NCBI GenBank assembly: GCA_015680685.1
Contig: MNCI01022611.1
Coordinates: forward strand, 2,027,393 to 2,091,392
DNA length: 64,000 nucleotides
Direction of reading: 5' to 3'
Origin: Gnetum montanum
Lineage: Eukaryota > Streptophyta > Gnetopsida > Gnetales > Gnetaceae
Shown: positions 23,254-36,020 of the stretch, piece by piece
Numbering within the stretch: position 1 is the stretch's first letter
How the letters are laid out: the number at the start of each line of letters is the position of its first letter
Position numbers and translations under genes: made by a program
The notes under the pieces: model-generated
Databases searched by the model: none
Told to the model about the DNA's origin: nothing
What the model saw: the letters and a program-made list of their open reading frames with translations, nothing else

Positions 23254-25700
23254 ATGAACCCTGAGCAACCTTCAACCTTTGCTCTAAGCATAGTTTTTTC
23301 CTAGCCCATTTAGTGAGAAATCCAAATTGACCATCCTACCAGTCCTTCCATAGTAGAATAAAGGTAATCTCTTAGGTTGCATAACCTACCTTCCAAGTAC
23401 ACAATGCTAAATGAAAAGCAATATATCTTCTTTTGTGTGAAGCTCCAAGTAGGTCCATTTGTAGACTTCCAAGAAATGGAGGCCAAATGAAGTTATGAGC
23501 TCATACACTGGAGCAAAGGAGAATACTTCCCCTCTATTGTGGATTTCATTCCACTCACCAAGCCTTATTAGTGGGTGCTCACCGAGCTCATCTAAGCCAA
23601 CAAGCATGAGGCAGGGACAAACTACAAGGAGCCCTTGCAAGAAGAGCAAGATGAGTTCAAATCTCATTTAGAACATGAGGAATCATTCCACACCTCTTTC
23701 TAATGGACAACCTCCAGTTTTATTCCTCCAATATCCTACCCACCTATCTTCCTGGAGATAGTTATAAACCTAGTGTCACCTCTCAGGTCTATGCCTGTGG
23801 TGGCAACCCATCACACATAGTACACACTAGGATGTGACACATTCTGCTAGCCTACCCTTTGTCATACCATTGCAAACTACTCAATCCTTCCTACTAGTAA
23901 CTATCATGCCAGCATAATCCTATGTGCACACCATGCACATTTCTTTGTCATAAGTGAATCAGACATCATACATTCCACCTATCACATCAACCACCTTCAC
24001 AATGGCCCAACCCACAAACATGTGGTGGGGTCTAGCCGTTGTGCCCACAACTTACGTAACAAGCATCAAACATGGTCTCACTACCTATAGCTGGGTCATC
24101 GACCATCCAAATAGCATAGTGTGCAAGACAACCAATGTAGCCTGCTACAACCTCCCTAAGCTTAGATCAAGAATACTAATTCATTTAGACTTTGACAAAG
24201 GAGGTCAAGTGGCTCAATGCTACTTCCTTTGAAACAATACATGTGATGGACTTCTACCAAAATGATCTAATTAGTCCTATGGTTCCATCACTCACACTGT
24301 CCACTAGAGGCCCACTCCCCTAATTCACCAAATAAAATGGTAAAGGGAATCCCAATTCTCACCTACTAACCTTCTAGTATGAATGCCTATTACTACAGGC
24401 ATGGCCACATGTAATCATATGTGTGTTCACCATGTCCTTAACTGGTAAGTCACTAGATTTCTTTTATTTGCTTTCTAGGGCCTCTATTTCCTCTTTGGAG
24501 GATTTTCTTAGACAATTCTTCACACACTTCAAGTATAACTTGAAGCCCAAGGTGACCCTGGACCAGTTAATGCAGATTAAGTAGGGCCTCTTAGAGCCCA
24601 TGCAAAAATTTATAAAATGCTAGAGTGCATTGCTCAGCAAAATCTATGAGCCCATTTCTGAAATGCACCTACCAGTAATTTTCAAGGATGTAGTGAATGA
24701 CTTTATTAAGTCAAATTTTTACTATTGAGCCCTGTAATCCTTAAGCCAAGCATTTGCTCAAACCAAGAGCATTCAGGATGTGGTAGAGGCTAGCAAGGAC
24801 CTAGCCTATGTGACCTACAAGAATTTTCACACCAAAAAGTACAAGTACAAGGGAAAACAGGCAACTGCAACTATGGCAACGATGGCCAATGAAGCCAAGA
24901 AAACTAATGCCAAACCAACGGCCAAGCCACCCAAGGCCCTGACCAACAACAATGCTTCTAGCCTTAGCACTACGATAGGCAACCAGCCTGCAACATTGGC
25001 TACCATGGGGCAAGCTGCCCCAAGGCCAAACTTTGAGTGCAAGGATCATTCGAATTACACACCATTACCACTCAAGTTGTTAGAACTCCTAGACCAACTA
25101 TAAGTTTGGAAGAATCTAGTACAAGTAGATGTCCAAGGAGGCTCACAAGAGGCATGAATGATACTGGGAGCTCCTCAAGAATCCCTCAACTATAGCACCA
25201 AATGGGCCTTCAATCCCTAAACATTTTATGCTTGACCAATTTTTCCACTATCATCAATTACTTGAACATGACGCAAACTTCTACATGGATCTACAAGATG
25301 ATATCTAGTGCATGATTGATTGGGGAAAATTTCTTCTTGATGCCACCAAACTAATTCATCCCTAAAATTAATCAATGAGGTCTACAAGGACCCTCTAAAT
25401 GTAGGCAATGTAGGTTACACCATCAACACTATCAACATTTATGAAAACTCAGAATTGACATAGAAGCTATTCATGGTTCATGTGCCCTCTAGAAACACTG
25501 GGGTCCCTTAGACATCCACTAGTTTGAGGATCCCTTTCATTATCAGAATGCCACCTTACGCACCCATAACAACCACTATGGTTAGGGCCTTGCAACATTT
25601 TGTAGTATCAATAGCCTAATCACCCTTTTTCGTTAGGGTGCCACAACGTGTAGACTCCTCACCTACCCAAAGTCCAATGGTGGATCACACATCAGTCCCT
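23254..25700 (+). pseudogene. E2 gag remnant
   Basis: Start MNPEQPSTFAL at 23,254 matches E1's start. Contains VGPFVDFQEMEAK, the acidic EEPLQEEQDEFKSHLEHEE-like block (23,627-23,685), the gag core at about 24,310-24,760 (SLTGKSLDFFYLLS, EDFLRQFFTHFKYNL) and a lysine-rich linker (24,780-25,103, KNFHTKKYKYKGKQA). The degraded knuckle is near 25,245-25,290 (HYHQLLEHDANFYMDLQDD; Cys positions lost). Frames shift several times. Confidence 0.8.
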
Positions 25701-25899
25701 ACATGTCTAAGGGATCATCGTATAGGCAACGCTAGTAGAACATCTAGGTGGTAACTTAGGAGGCCTAATGAGTGCCTTGCAACAAAATGGTTAGGTAGCA
25801 CTAGAAGCAAAAAGAGCTAGGTCCACTAAATTTTGTCCCCTTGTCTACCATTCTTATGGCTAGATCAACTAAGAAGGCCACCATAAGAAACTAACTAAG

Positions 25900-26866
25900 C
25901 ACTAAGGCTCCTAGGTAAGTAAGACAAGCCAAGCCCAAATCTCCTTTATAGGATATTCATCTCTTGGGCCATATGGAGAACATGAAAGCCAACAATGAGG
26001 CAAATAGTGGAAAATACTTTTTAGATGTATTGGCCTAGATAAAATAGGCTTTAAAAGAAAATAACACAACGTTAAGCCTATACGACCTGATCATGACCTC
26101 CTTCGCCCACTACAAAGTGTTAGTCCACATGTTGACCTCCATTCCTATTACAGAGGACATCATAGCATATGAAGAATCCATCCATGCTATGATGCTTCCC
26201 TCTACACCGTAAGAATTAAGTTCAATGGCCCTAGCATTCTTCGATGAGGTGATCAAGGTTGACCTTGATAAGGGTTAACTCATTACTACGCCAATGTTTA
26301 TCACAATCTACGTAGGGTAATGTAGGATCTGTAGGGTGAATGTCAATGATGGGGTAGCAAATAACATCATCCCATATATCGTCATTGACAAGTTAGGTCT
26401 TACTGATCAAATAAAACCCACAAAGACAACATGCCTAAAGTCCTTCAATAGGTCACATGTTGTCATAAGGGGAACGGTCATGATAGTGTTCATGGCAGGG
26501 AAACAATTTCCCACCATTGTAAAGTTCATTGTTATTAAGGAGATGCTAGGCTTCAACCTAGTCTTGGGTAGGCCTTGGCTCACCCAACTGTAGGCCATCT
26601 CCTCTACTATTCACCAAGAAATCCACCTTCCATACAAAGGTGCTAAGGGTATCATTTATAGTGACAATACAGCCCCTTTGGTCATAAACAACATAGACAC
26701 AAAATAAGGGCCAAAGCTAGAATTCCCCGATGATGCACCTCCCATGAAAGATGAGGGTGAAACATGTAAGGAAAACCAACTCAAGAAGTCAAAAAGAGAT
26801 CCAATGACCTCCCAAAGGATTCTTTATGGGTATAATTACCCTTTGATATAGCTGACGAAGGTTAAG
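25900..26866 (+). pseudogene. E2 protease remnant
   Basis: The retropepsin-like domain is best at 26,336-26,593: VNDGVANNIIPYIVIDKLGL (family VDNGAATN; the catalytic D-N-G order is scrambled to NDG), then RSHVVIRGTVMIVFMAGKQF, and LGRPWLTQL as the C-terminal end. It continues after a stop with HQEIHLPYKGA. The last codons before the donor (26,864-26,866 AAG) align with E1's TRVK. One extra frame change lies just before the donor. Confidence 0.82.
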
Positions 26867-26872
26867 GTGAGT
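26864..26872 (+). promoter_or_regulatory. 5' splice site of E2 PR-RT intron
   Basis: AAG|GTGAGT with the GT at 26,867-26,868, a strong plant donor. It sits just after the protease tail. E1 has AAG|GAGAAT at the same point. By E1's frame the intron would begin between codons (phase 0). Confidence 0.6.
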
Positions 26873-27214
26873 ATCGCATAGTACCATCCAAGCCCTACAC
26901 ACTCCCTAACCCACATCAGATTAGGTAGCAATTGCATGACTAAGGCATTCCCTTAGTCGAACATGTGCTAGGTGCCTACCTACCCCCTAAGTTTTGCATA
27001 GCTCACTTACTTGCATCTTGTTTGATCATTTATGTTTTTCTTGGTTGTTTACATTTTCCATTACTTACTTTGTTACGCACTTTTCTTTTGTTTGTGTATT
27101 TTCACTTAGTTTATGTCTTTTTTTATTTAGTTTACTCTTTAGCAGTTATTAGCTTATGCATGAAAACCATGAAAATACATTAAAACTGATAAAAACTAAA
27201 ACTATAAAAATATT

Positions 27215-27500
27215 TGGCTTGCCATGACATAAAACTAGCAATCTCCATTGCATGGCTTGAAAAGGCCTTAAACTAGCACTATGACCCACCATAGCCTAAA
27301 ACTAGCAACACTTTTCCTTCCAACGCATGACTCGAAATGGCCTTAAAATACCATTGGGGCCTAGAATGGCCCAAAACTATTAACACATGCTATCAATACA
27401 TATAGCCTAGAATGGCCTAAAACTATCATTGTGGCCCAAATGGCCTTAAACTAGCATTGACCCTTCCACCATGGCCTTAAACTGGCATGGGACTCGTAAT
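27215..27500 (+). repeat. E2 spacer tandem array
   Basis: About ten degenerate subunits of AATGGCCTTAAACTAGCA, homologous to E1 10,681-11,645 but without the 240-bp period. Confidence 0.75.
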
Positions 27501-29510
27501 GGCCTAGTCGCATCAATTCATTGGATCATATAATTGCAAAATCCATACACATAATATAGTAAAAAATTTACATTAGTAATGGTACATAGCATGAGCATCA
27601 GCACCAAGTGGCAAAAAATATACAAAAAATGCAAAAGTTTCTAATAGCAAGGCTACATGAGAACATGCTCAACTAGTGGTACTAGGTGGAGGTGGAGGTT
27701 TTTCTTCCTCGACTATGTCATTAGGGCCTGTACCATTGCCTGGTGCCTACTACAACAACAAAAAAATAGCAAATTAGTAAGCAAATGTAAAATATGCAAA
27801 ACTAACATGAAAAGCAAAAATAAAATTAAAAAACTAACTGTTGGCCCATTTTGATGAACACTTGGTGTCAACTATGCCTCCAAGATGGGAGTGTAGTCCT
27901 AGCCATGGCCAATGAGACCAAGGTTCAGCCATTGCCCCAATGCTCTCTCCATCACACAGTGCCCTATCATAATGCCATGCACCACCTACTGCCTTTCCCA
28001 TGCGTTGTTCCCTATCACGGTGTTGTGCATTGCCTTCACTACCACTTTCATCATGCCTTGGGCACCTAGCATTCACCATGGCCATGGCCCCTATGTCATG
28101 CCTTACTGCAACCCTAGACTGACCAACAATTTTTCATAGAAAAAACTAAAAAAAATAAAAAGACACAAAATGCATCCTTGGCACTACGCCTCCCCTTGTG
28201 GCCCTTGCAACTACACAACTTTGTTGTAGGGTGTGATGCCCCTACCCTCACCACTATTCCATGGGGTATAGTTACACCATAGCCCCCATGCCCCCAACAC
28301 ACATAACCCTTTCATATTTTTGCTTTAAAAAAAATCAAAGGGAAAACCCTTGCCACACCTTTCCCTAAAGCAAGCTGCCCTAGGACACTACCATAGTCTT
28401 TGCGTACCCTGTGCACCAATAAAAAAAGTTTAAAGATAAGAAAAATCTACAAAACCCCTCGTTGTAAAGCCCTTATCCCATGGGCGGCAACTTCTAGCCA
28501 TCACTATTACCAAACCCACCCTCAAATCCATGCTCTACGCTACAAAAAAATTTAAAAATAGAAAAGCAAAAACAATCTACAACAACCTTACACATCCCAT
28601 CAAAACCTTCATGACAACCAAACTTTGCTTAGCTCCATAACCCCATGCATGATAGTAACCACAACCCCTAGAACCCTCCCACACAAAACCAAATTGTGGC
28701 CAAGACTAGTACGCCCCCATGCATAGCCATCACCAATCCCACATCAAATCCAAAAACCCTCATTACATCCAAACCCTTCCCAATGCACATGCCCTCCCTG
28801 CTACAATGGGCAAAACAACCACTACAATAGTGGCCTTTGCCACCACAGGGCATCACCAATGTCCATCCTCCAAATCCCAAGCATAGAGAATGTAGAAATG
28901 AAAAAATGAAAGGGAAAAATCATAGTTGGAGTACCTAGTAAATGGTAGAGCCCTCTATTTCTTTACACATGCTTGTAATAAGTGTCTTAGTGCTCATTCT
29001 CCCTCATCCACATTCACCAGTCCTAGGTGCAAGCATCCACTTCAGCAAGTCATCTTGATAGCAACTATGCTCTTCACAACTAGCACACTCCAATAGCAAG
29101 TCTATGCTTTGAAACTTTGCATTTTTCAACTTTGAAAATGATATACTTACCCAAGGTAAAACATGTTTTTATACCCCTAGGACCCCTTAATGATTTACCA
29201 ATCCTAGGACGACACTCAACACTATTTGCGCAGTGTAGAGCATAGTTGGGTGGGAGTGTAGTCAGCTAGGCTTTAAACTGACATATTTCACACACTCGTA
29301 GTCTGCTAAGACCTTAAACTAACACCCTGAAATCCACTAAGACCTTAAACTAGCACCCCACATGGCCTATTGAGGCCTAAAATTGGCACCAACATGTTTA
29401 TTTTCTTTAATGTTACAAGTGCATACTTAGGAAAAATTTTATTACACTTCTTTCCTTCATTCTGTGCATATTGACTTCATTGACACAGGTGTGGCTTGAC
29501 ATTTTTCTAG

Positions 29511-29523
29511 TTTTTTTTTGCAG
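29511..29523 (+). promoter_or_regulatory. 3' splice site of E2 PR-RT intron
   Basis: A nine-T polypyrimidine run followed by GCAG, immediately before the RT polyprotein. E1 has the same stretch with GCAAG (17,360-17,370). Confidence 0.6.
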
Positions 29524-30017
29524 GACTTTCATAGGAACACAACATGACTACGTACAGGTATCTTCACTCACCTCTAGTCCTCACCAGGCCCTATGATGAT
29601 CTCACACAATGCATTGATCTACAATGCCTAGACCTTCAACCCATAGTCTATGATGAATGCATAACATCTATAGAAGCACCACTAGACTAGTTGGACCATC
29701 TAGTTAAGGCTCTAAATCTAGAGGCAAGTGACGTCATTGAGGATTCCCTCATTGAAATCCCTATAGCAACACCCAATGGTAACACAAAGGCATTGAAATT
29801 TAGTTCCTTGCTAGAGCCTCAACATGCCTAGAACATTACTAAAGTGCTCAACAATAACATTAAGGCATTCACATGGTCTTACAAAGACATGCCATGCTTA
29901 GATCCTCATGTAGTGTAACATAACATCATCCTCGATCCCAGCATTAAGCTAATCAAGTAGAAAGCATGTAAGGTTAGGCTTGAGGTGGTGTTGGTAATTC
30001 ATGATGAAATCACCAAG

Positions 30018-30293
30018 CTCTACAAAGCTAGTTTCATCCAAACTGTTGACTACGTAGACTGGGTCTCCAACATTATGGTTGTACCCAACAAAAATGGAAG
30101 TATATGCATTTGCATAGACTTTTGAGACTTGAACAAGGTGACCATTAAAGACAAGCTCTACAAAGTTGGTTTCATCCAAACTATTAACTACATAGACTGA
30201 GTTTCCAAGATTATGGTTGTACCCAAGAGAAATGGAAGTATATGCATTTGCATAGACTTTTGAGACTTGAACAAGGCGATCATTAAAGACAAT
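30018..30293 (+). repeat. 138-bp in-frame tandem duplication in E2 RT
   Basis: Unit 1 starts at 30,018 and unit 2 at 30,156, both CTCTACAAAG. Both carry YVDWVSNIMVVP- and ICIDF-type text and end in ATTAAAGACAA. 138 bp is 46 codons, so the frame is kept. E1 has one copy (about 17,855-17,990). The copies differ at several sites. Confidence 0.88.
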
Positions 30294-31191
30294 TTCTCAT
30301 TACCTAGTATTGACCAATTGGTTGATACCACAACTAGTCATGTCTTGTTATCCTTCATGAATGGATTCTTGGGCTACAACCAGATTTGAATCAACTCATA
30401 GCACTAGCTCAACATGACCTTTATGACCCCTTGGGGTATGTTTTGTTACACCATGATGCCTTTTGGCTTAATAATGCAAGAGAAACTTAACAGCATGTAA
30501 TGACTTACGTTTTCAGTGATCACATGTTAGGTTTGCTCAATGAATACATTGATGACATAGCAGTTAAGTCCAAAGTAGCACATGACCATGTAGATGACTT
30601 GGACCTAGTACTCAAACATTTCTTAAAACACAAACATAAGTTGAACCCCAAGAAATGTATTTTTGGCATTAATACAGGTCATATGCTTGGTTTTGTAGTA
30701 TTTGAAGTAGGCATATTTGTAGACCCTAATAAGGTTAAGGCCATAGTCATCTTAGCACCACTAGCTAACCTTAAGTAGCTATGAGCATTACAGGGTAGTT
30801 GCTATTTATATGTAGGTTTATGACAAGGTTAACTAATAACTTGTAGCTAATACAATACTTACTCAAGAAAGGTGTCCACTTCATGTAGATAGCTCAATGC
30901 TAAGAGGCATTTGAAAACCTTAAACAGGATCTAGCTCAACTTTTGATGATTTACCCTCTGCAAGGAGATAAACCCTTCTATAGCTACCTTGCTACCTCTA
31001 ACATGTCCATTGCTTCTCTACTTTGTCAAAAAATAGATGATGGCACGAAGGTCCAAGTATACTACTTAAGCCATGGATTGTTTGCCCATAAAGCAAAGTA
31101 TAAGTATGTGGAAAAGAATTGCCTCACCTTAGTCTTCACACTTAAGAAGTGGAGAAACTATCTTTTCTGTAGTCAAGTCAACATCATCTAC

Positions 31192-31196
31192 AAGAG
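31192..31196. repeat. Target-site duplication AAGAG (left)
   Basis: Matches AAGAG at 32,083-32,087 on the other side of the solo LTR. Confidence 0.9.
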
Positions 31197-32082
31197 TGAT
31201 GAGTGGCGAGGTACCCCTACACTCAACCATACGAATATGAGCATTACACATGTGATCCGGTCGAACTCCGCAGATGGACTAGTTGTGGCACCTAGATAGT
31301 TAGCCTTATGTTGTAGTTCGTTGTCTTCCCACCTGGACTAGTATCATCTTTGTCACATATGGTTTAGTCCAGAGTGAGGTGTATGATGTGGTTGCCAATC
31401 TAACGCTACTCCTGAAGGAAATGGAAAATGAGATTAACTAAGCTAGGAGGAAAGGGTGAGAAAGAATTTAAACTAGCCTAAGTGTTATGAGCATCTGTTC
31501 CTTGATTATCCATACACATCTTGGACTTTATGCACAACTACCACTGGGATTACCAAGTGCAAATCCTAGGTACGCTACTGGGTTACCAAGTAGTCACACT
31601 TAAATGCTCGTAATCAAGTCATACTCATTCCACGTTTAATAGGAGTTTAAGGGTGAGAAGAGATTAACTAGGAAAGAAGTAAATAAAAACTAATTAAATA
31701 ATTAAGCTAAGTAAATGCTCTAATGATGAAGTAATCTCAATCTTTATTTCAAGTCATGTGCATGTCCAAGTACGTCACACTCAAATAAGGATGTCGTACA
31801 ATTAATATCACCACACTGCGGGCATACACAAGGAAATAATTCTAACTCTAAGAAGGAAAAACTGCAAGAGTTTGGATAAGGAACTAAGAACTAACTGCTA
31901 GAACAAGGAAAGCTGCCTCTTATTTATAGAAATTGAGGTAGGCTGCGATATCATGTATGCGATATCATCGTTGATGTGATATCGTGGCTGCGATATCGCG
32001 TACGCGATATCATGGTAGCGATATCATAGCCACTGTGATATCACGACAGCGATATCACAGCTAGCAAATTCATGACTCATCA
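31197..32082 (-). mobile_element. Solo LTR of the E3 family
   Basis: 886 bp with 8-bp inverted ends TGATGAGT...ACTCATCA and perfect AAGAG duplications. On the minus strand its U3 (32,082 to about 31,930) has eight GATATCGC-type palindromes, then TATAAATA (complement at 31,921-31,928) and AAGAGGCAGC, as in E3. Its end (31,197-31,240) matches the E3 LTR end GGGGTACC(T/G). No internal sequence remains, so it arose by LTR-LTR recombination. It interrupts the E2 RNase H; the protein reads on as SNILQV at 32,085. Confidence 0.93.
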
Positions 32083-32300
32083 AAGAGTAACATACTCCAA
32101 GTGATCACAACAAATATTTATGAGAGTAGTTATATTATACGGTGGAAGGCAATAACAATAGAGTTTAACCTACACTATGTGGTGCAAGCCTCAACTAAAG
32201 GTCAAGTTATAATCACATAACTTAGATCTTTACCCATTGATGATCAAGCAACAATAGATCTAGAATTCCCAGACGAGCATGTCAATAGCATCAACTAGGT
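32083..32300 (+). pseudogene. E2 RNase H, second part
   Basis: Continues the frame cut by the solo LTR: SNILQVITTNIYES, then WKAITIEFNLHYVVQAS, matching E1 18,865-18,970. This is the connection between the two RNase H domains. Confidence 0.78.
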
Positions 32301-32720
32301 TTCTAACGAATTTGAGGCACTACTACACTTTGATGGTGCTTTAACCTCTCAAGGGAGTAGTGTTGCTACCATTATCATGTTCCCCTCTAGGGAGATTTAA
32401 TCGTTTGGATACCATTTTGCATTTTCTTACACTAGCAATGTGGCAAAATATGAAGGTCTCCTCAAAGGTATCCTAGTAGCTCATGACCTAGGAATCCAAA
32501 GCGTAGCAATTTGAGGTGACTCACAATTAGTGATCAACCAAGTTATAGAGGTTTACACTTGTAAAGCCCAACATTTACAACTTTATTATAACCTAGCAAA
32601 GCACTTTCTTAAATAGTTTGCAACTACTAATGTCCAATACATCCCCTATAATGAATATGCCATTGCTGATGCATTAGTAATGTTAGCCTTAAGCATTTCA
32701 CCTGACATGTTTCACACATT
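32300..32720 (+). pseudogene. E2 archaeal-type RNase H remnant
   Basis: LLHFDGALTSQGSSVATIIM (keeps the FDG start), then NVAKYEGLLKGILVAHDLGI, AI(stop)GDSQLVINQVIE and NEYAIADALVMLALSI. This is the catalytic layout of the Tat second RNase H. It is better preserved than in E1; few stops. Confidence 0.84.
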
Positions 32721-32809
32721 GTTCATCTCAATGGTGGATTCCATTGTCCCTATCATGCAAACCATTGATATTGCAACCATAGCCACAATTAGCATGACCC
32801 ATGTAGTAG

Positions 32810-34080
32810 AATGGTATGATGACATTAATGCATACCTTCAATAAGGTAAACCTCCATAACATCTAACCACTACCGAAAAGGATGTGGTGCATAAACAATC
32901 ACGATAGTACATCATCATGGGGGATAACACCTTATGTTACAAATCCTATGATGGCATAGTATTGACCTACGTTAGCAATAGCAAAGCACAAGCGATTGTT
33001 GAACAAGTCCATGAGGGACTGTGCAAAGGTCACATAACACCCAGGGCAATGGTAGCAAAAATTAGATGCTTAGGCTATTACTAACCTTACATGGAGTGTG
33101 ATAGTATCTCCAAGGTCAAAATGTGCAATATTTGTCAATGGCATGGCAACTTAATGCACATGCCACCAACTGAACTACACACAATGCAGATCCCATGGCC
33201 ATTCTAATGTTGGGATTTGGACATCATTAGACCTATAATGTCTAAGTTCTCCATGGGGCATAGCTTCATTATAACCACAACTGAATATTTTACCAAGTGG
33301 GTTAAGGCTATTCCCATTAGGAGGACAACATTGCACCAAGTTTGCAAGTTCATCCTTGACAACATAACGACCCATTTTGGTTTACGCATGACCATCATAA
33401 TAGACAACAAGCCATGGTTTAGTAGTAACAAAACTAAAGCATTTTGTGAGCACTTTAGTATTAAAAATTTCTTCTCATCACCAAACTACCTACAAGTGAA
33501 TGGCCAAGTGGAGGCCACAAAAAAAGTCATCATCAGCCTTCTAAAGAAGATGCTCTATAGTAGCAAATGGTGATGGCATGAGTAATTAGTCTACACACCC
33601 TAGGCCTACCACACAACATGTAGAATAACAATAGGTAAGATGCCATATAGCCTTATTTATGGATCTAAAGTAATTTTTCCTCTTGAGTTGCAGGTTCCAT
33701 CACTCTATGTGATCCTCTCGAACTTCATTGACAAGGCTCAAAAAAATGAGTTAAGAATTGTGGACCTCAATTCAATAGAAAAGGAGCATATGCAGATGCT
33801 TGATCGCATGGAGTGGTACCAAGAAAAGAAAAGGCAAAAGTACCACCATAATCAACATCAAAACTTGATCAAGAGAGGGGACGTAGTCCTCAAGGCCATT
33901 CGTGAACCTATGGACAAATTCTCAACCAACTAGGAAGGGCCTTTCTTGGTCACTAAGCCCTATAACAATGGAGCATTCAAGATTACTGATCAAGATGGCA
34001 ATGAGTTTGCCAATTTGGTCAACCATTCGTACTAAAAGCCTTACTACGCCTAGTATGCAACATTACATCTCAATAAAGTA
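32810..34080 (+). pseudogene. E2 integrase remnant
   Basis: Zinc domain with CNICQWHGNLMH (33,122-33,160). The core keeps all three acidic positions: LDIIRP (33,217), IIIDNKPW (33,397) and QVEATKK (33,505). The C-terminal domain (33,640-33,933) has MPYSLIYGSKVIFPLELQVP, a KEHMQMLDRMEWYQEKKRQK stretch and GDVVLKAIREP, then NNGAFKITDQDG. The most intact coding block of E1 and E2, but still with stops around 33,571 and 33,931. Confidence 0.88.
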
Positions 34081-34084
34081 AGGT

Positions 34085-34755
34085 AACAAGATAGTCTGTT
34101 ATGATTATAAATTGGCACAGTAAGTCCACTATGACTATAAACTAGTGTAGCAAAGTTTGTTATGACTATAAACTAGCACAGCACTCATCCACTATGACGT
34201 TAAACTAACAAAACATTCGTCAACTGTGATGTTAAACTAGGAAAGCATTTGTCCACTATGACATTAAACTGGCAAACCATTCATCCGTTATGGCATTAAA
34301 CTAGCACCCAAACCTCTAGTCTACTATGACTATAAACTAGCATAGATAGTCTGCCATGACTATAAACTACCACAGCAAGTTCTCTATGACTATAAATTGG
34401 CGTAGCACAGTCCACTATGACTATAAACTAGCATAGATAGTCTGCTATGACTATTAACTAGCATAAATATTCTACTATGACTATATCTAGCATAGACTAT
34501 CCACCATGATGCTAAGTTGGCACAGCTTATTCTCGGGTCATGACATCAAACTGACACAGCAGCACATCTGCTATGATGTTAAACTAGCATGTAGCAGTCT
34601 ATTAGGACTACAAACTAGCACACCATGATCTACCAGAATCTTAAACTAGGTCCACGATCTACTAGGACCATAAACTAGGTTCACGGTCTGCTAGGACCTT
34701 AAACTAGTAAAGCACATGATCTACCAAGACCTTAAACTAGGTTTGTAGTCCACCA
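34085..34755 (+). repeat. E2 3' minisatellite
   Basis: About 20 units of 30-37 bp on the theme CACTATGACTATAAACTAGC + ATAG. Later units drift to CTAGGACCTTAAACTAG. It lies between the integrase end and a C-rich run (34,797-34,826). Confidence 0.86.
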
Positions 34756-34879
34756 CACATGGTTTTGCAAGTAGGCGAGTGAGAATACTTCCAACTCTCC
34801 CCCACCCCCCTGCCCACACCCCTCATCTGTCTATAGTCTACATCTCATGGATGAGGTGGGGGCACTATAGTCCTAGAAT

Positions 34880-35410
34880 GGATTTCTTATCATCAAGAGA
34901 GGCCTCTGGAACATTTGCAGCATTACTTTTCCTTGGCATTTTTTTGGCCTTCTAGAGCTCTTTTCATCAATGCACCCTTTGGGTGGCACTTGCAACACTA
35001 CCAGCTCTAGGTAGCACTTGTAACACTACCACCTTTGGGCATTTTGCTAGTGCTTTGAGCTCCTATCATTGGGATACCCTTTGGAGAAATTGTAGCATTC
35101 TGGCCCGTTACCATTTTTCTAATGTTTTTGGGCTCTTGCCATTGCTCAGGCTTGGGAGCACTTGCAACATTATGGCCCCCTACCATTTTATTAGTTTTCT
35201 AAGCTCCTATCATCAGTGTGGACTCTCAAGCACCTACATCATTACTACCTCCAAGAATTTTGTTGATATTTCTAAACAGTTGCCACTAATTTGGGCCTCT
35301 AGTGAATTTGTAGCATTCTCACCTCTCAACACCTTTACTGGCTTTTCAAATACTTACAATTGGTTCAGCTGTTACAACATTTGTAGCATCCTCGCATCTA
35401 GCAATTTACT
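34880..35410 (+). repeat. E2 3' tail, imperfect repeats
   Basis: Four to five loose copies of a unit with GCACTTGCAACATTATGGCC + CCCTACCATTTTATTAG, spaced about 100-150 bp. One frame stays open for 155 codons here (34,983-35,450), but it only reads the repeat. E1 has two copies at 38,835-38,985. Confidence 0.6.
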
Positions 35411-36020
35411 CACATCTTATGTTATGTGGTTTTGTTCTTGTTTTCTCTGAGTTGTGTTTGCAGTGTGAAGCCCTGAAGGTAGTCATGCATAAATGCATCT
35501 CATCATAACAACAAGTTACCAGATTACTCTAATGTGCATGATTGGACTAGCCAAGCCACTCAAGAGTGCGCTACCTGATTAGCCTGCTATAGCCTATTTG
35601 CATTTTCCCCTTTTACTTATATTCCCCACCTTCCCCTGCATCACTAAGCTTGCAAACCCCTCCAATGTACATGGCATCCTCTTTAGGTCAACTGCAAAAC
35701 CCATGATGAACATAATGCAACTCATCTCATGGGGAGCCTTTGTGGGTTAGTCAAAGCCTAAGCGAATATAACACACTCCATCCTAGGTAGGAAACACTTG
35801 TCCTAAAAACGCAACATGGTTACATCTAAGCAAAGCCCATTAGGTGGCACGTAGTCCACCCAATGGTAAGCATTCCATAGCTAGCATTTTACAATGTGCA
35901 AAACCCAAAGCAAGTTCACCCCGTAGTCAAAAAAGCAAAAAGCTCAAAAAAAAGCATGTCCCCAAGAAAAAATTAGTAGAACTACAATTTCACAACTGGT
36001 TTAACCCTAAATCTACATTG

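Larger units (their letters stand above)
26867..29523 (+). other. E2 PR-RT spacer, probable Ogre-type intron (2.66 kb)
   Basis: Bounded by the donor above and by TTTTTTTTTGCAG|GA at 29,511-29,523. No sense coding. It holds a short GGCCTAAAACTAGC array (27,215-27,500), a C-rich low-complexity spacer like E1's, and arms such as GAGTGTAGTC near 29,230-29,260. A TCTAG-poly-T stretch precedes the acceptor in both elements. Confidence 0.65.
29524..31196 (+). pseudogene. E2 RT and RNase H remnant, first part
   Basis: N-terminal RT runs from about 29,800. Motif A region ICIDF appears twice because of a 138-bp duplication (30,018-30,293). Then FMTPWGMFCYTMMPFGL, catalytic YIDD in LLNEYIDDIAVKSK (30,532-30,573), and the thumb to about 30,800. 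The first RNase H is at 30,930-31,190 (YSYLATSNMSIASLLCQK, KYKYVEKNCLTLVFTLKKWR), ending at SQVNIIYKS where the solo LTR enters. Stops at W/R/Q codons. Confidence 0.87.

Noticed and set aside
34983-35450. 155-codon open frame as a gene
   Set aside because: It reads through imperfect repeats of the E2 tail and contains no domain. E1's homologous stretch is not open.
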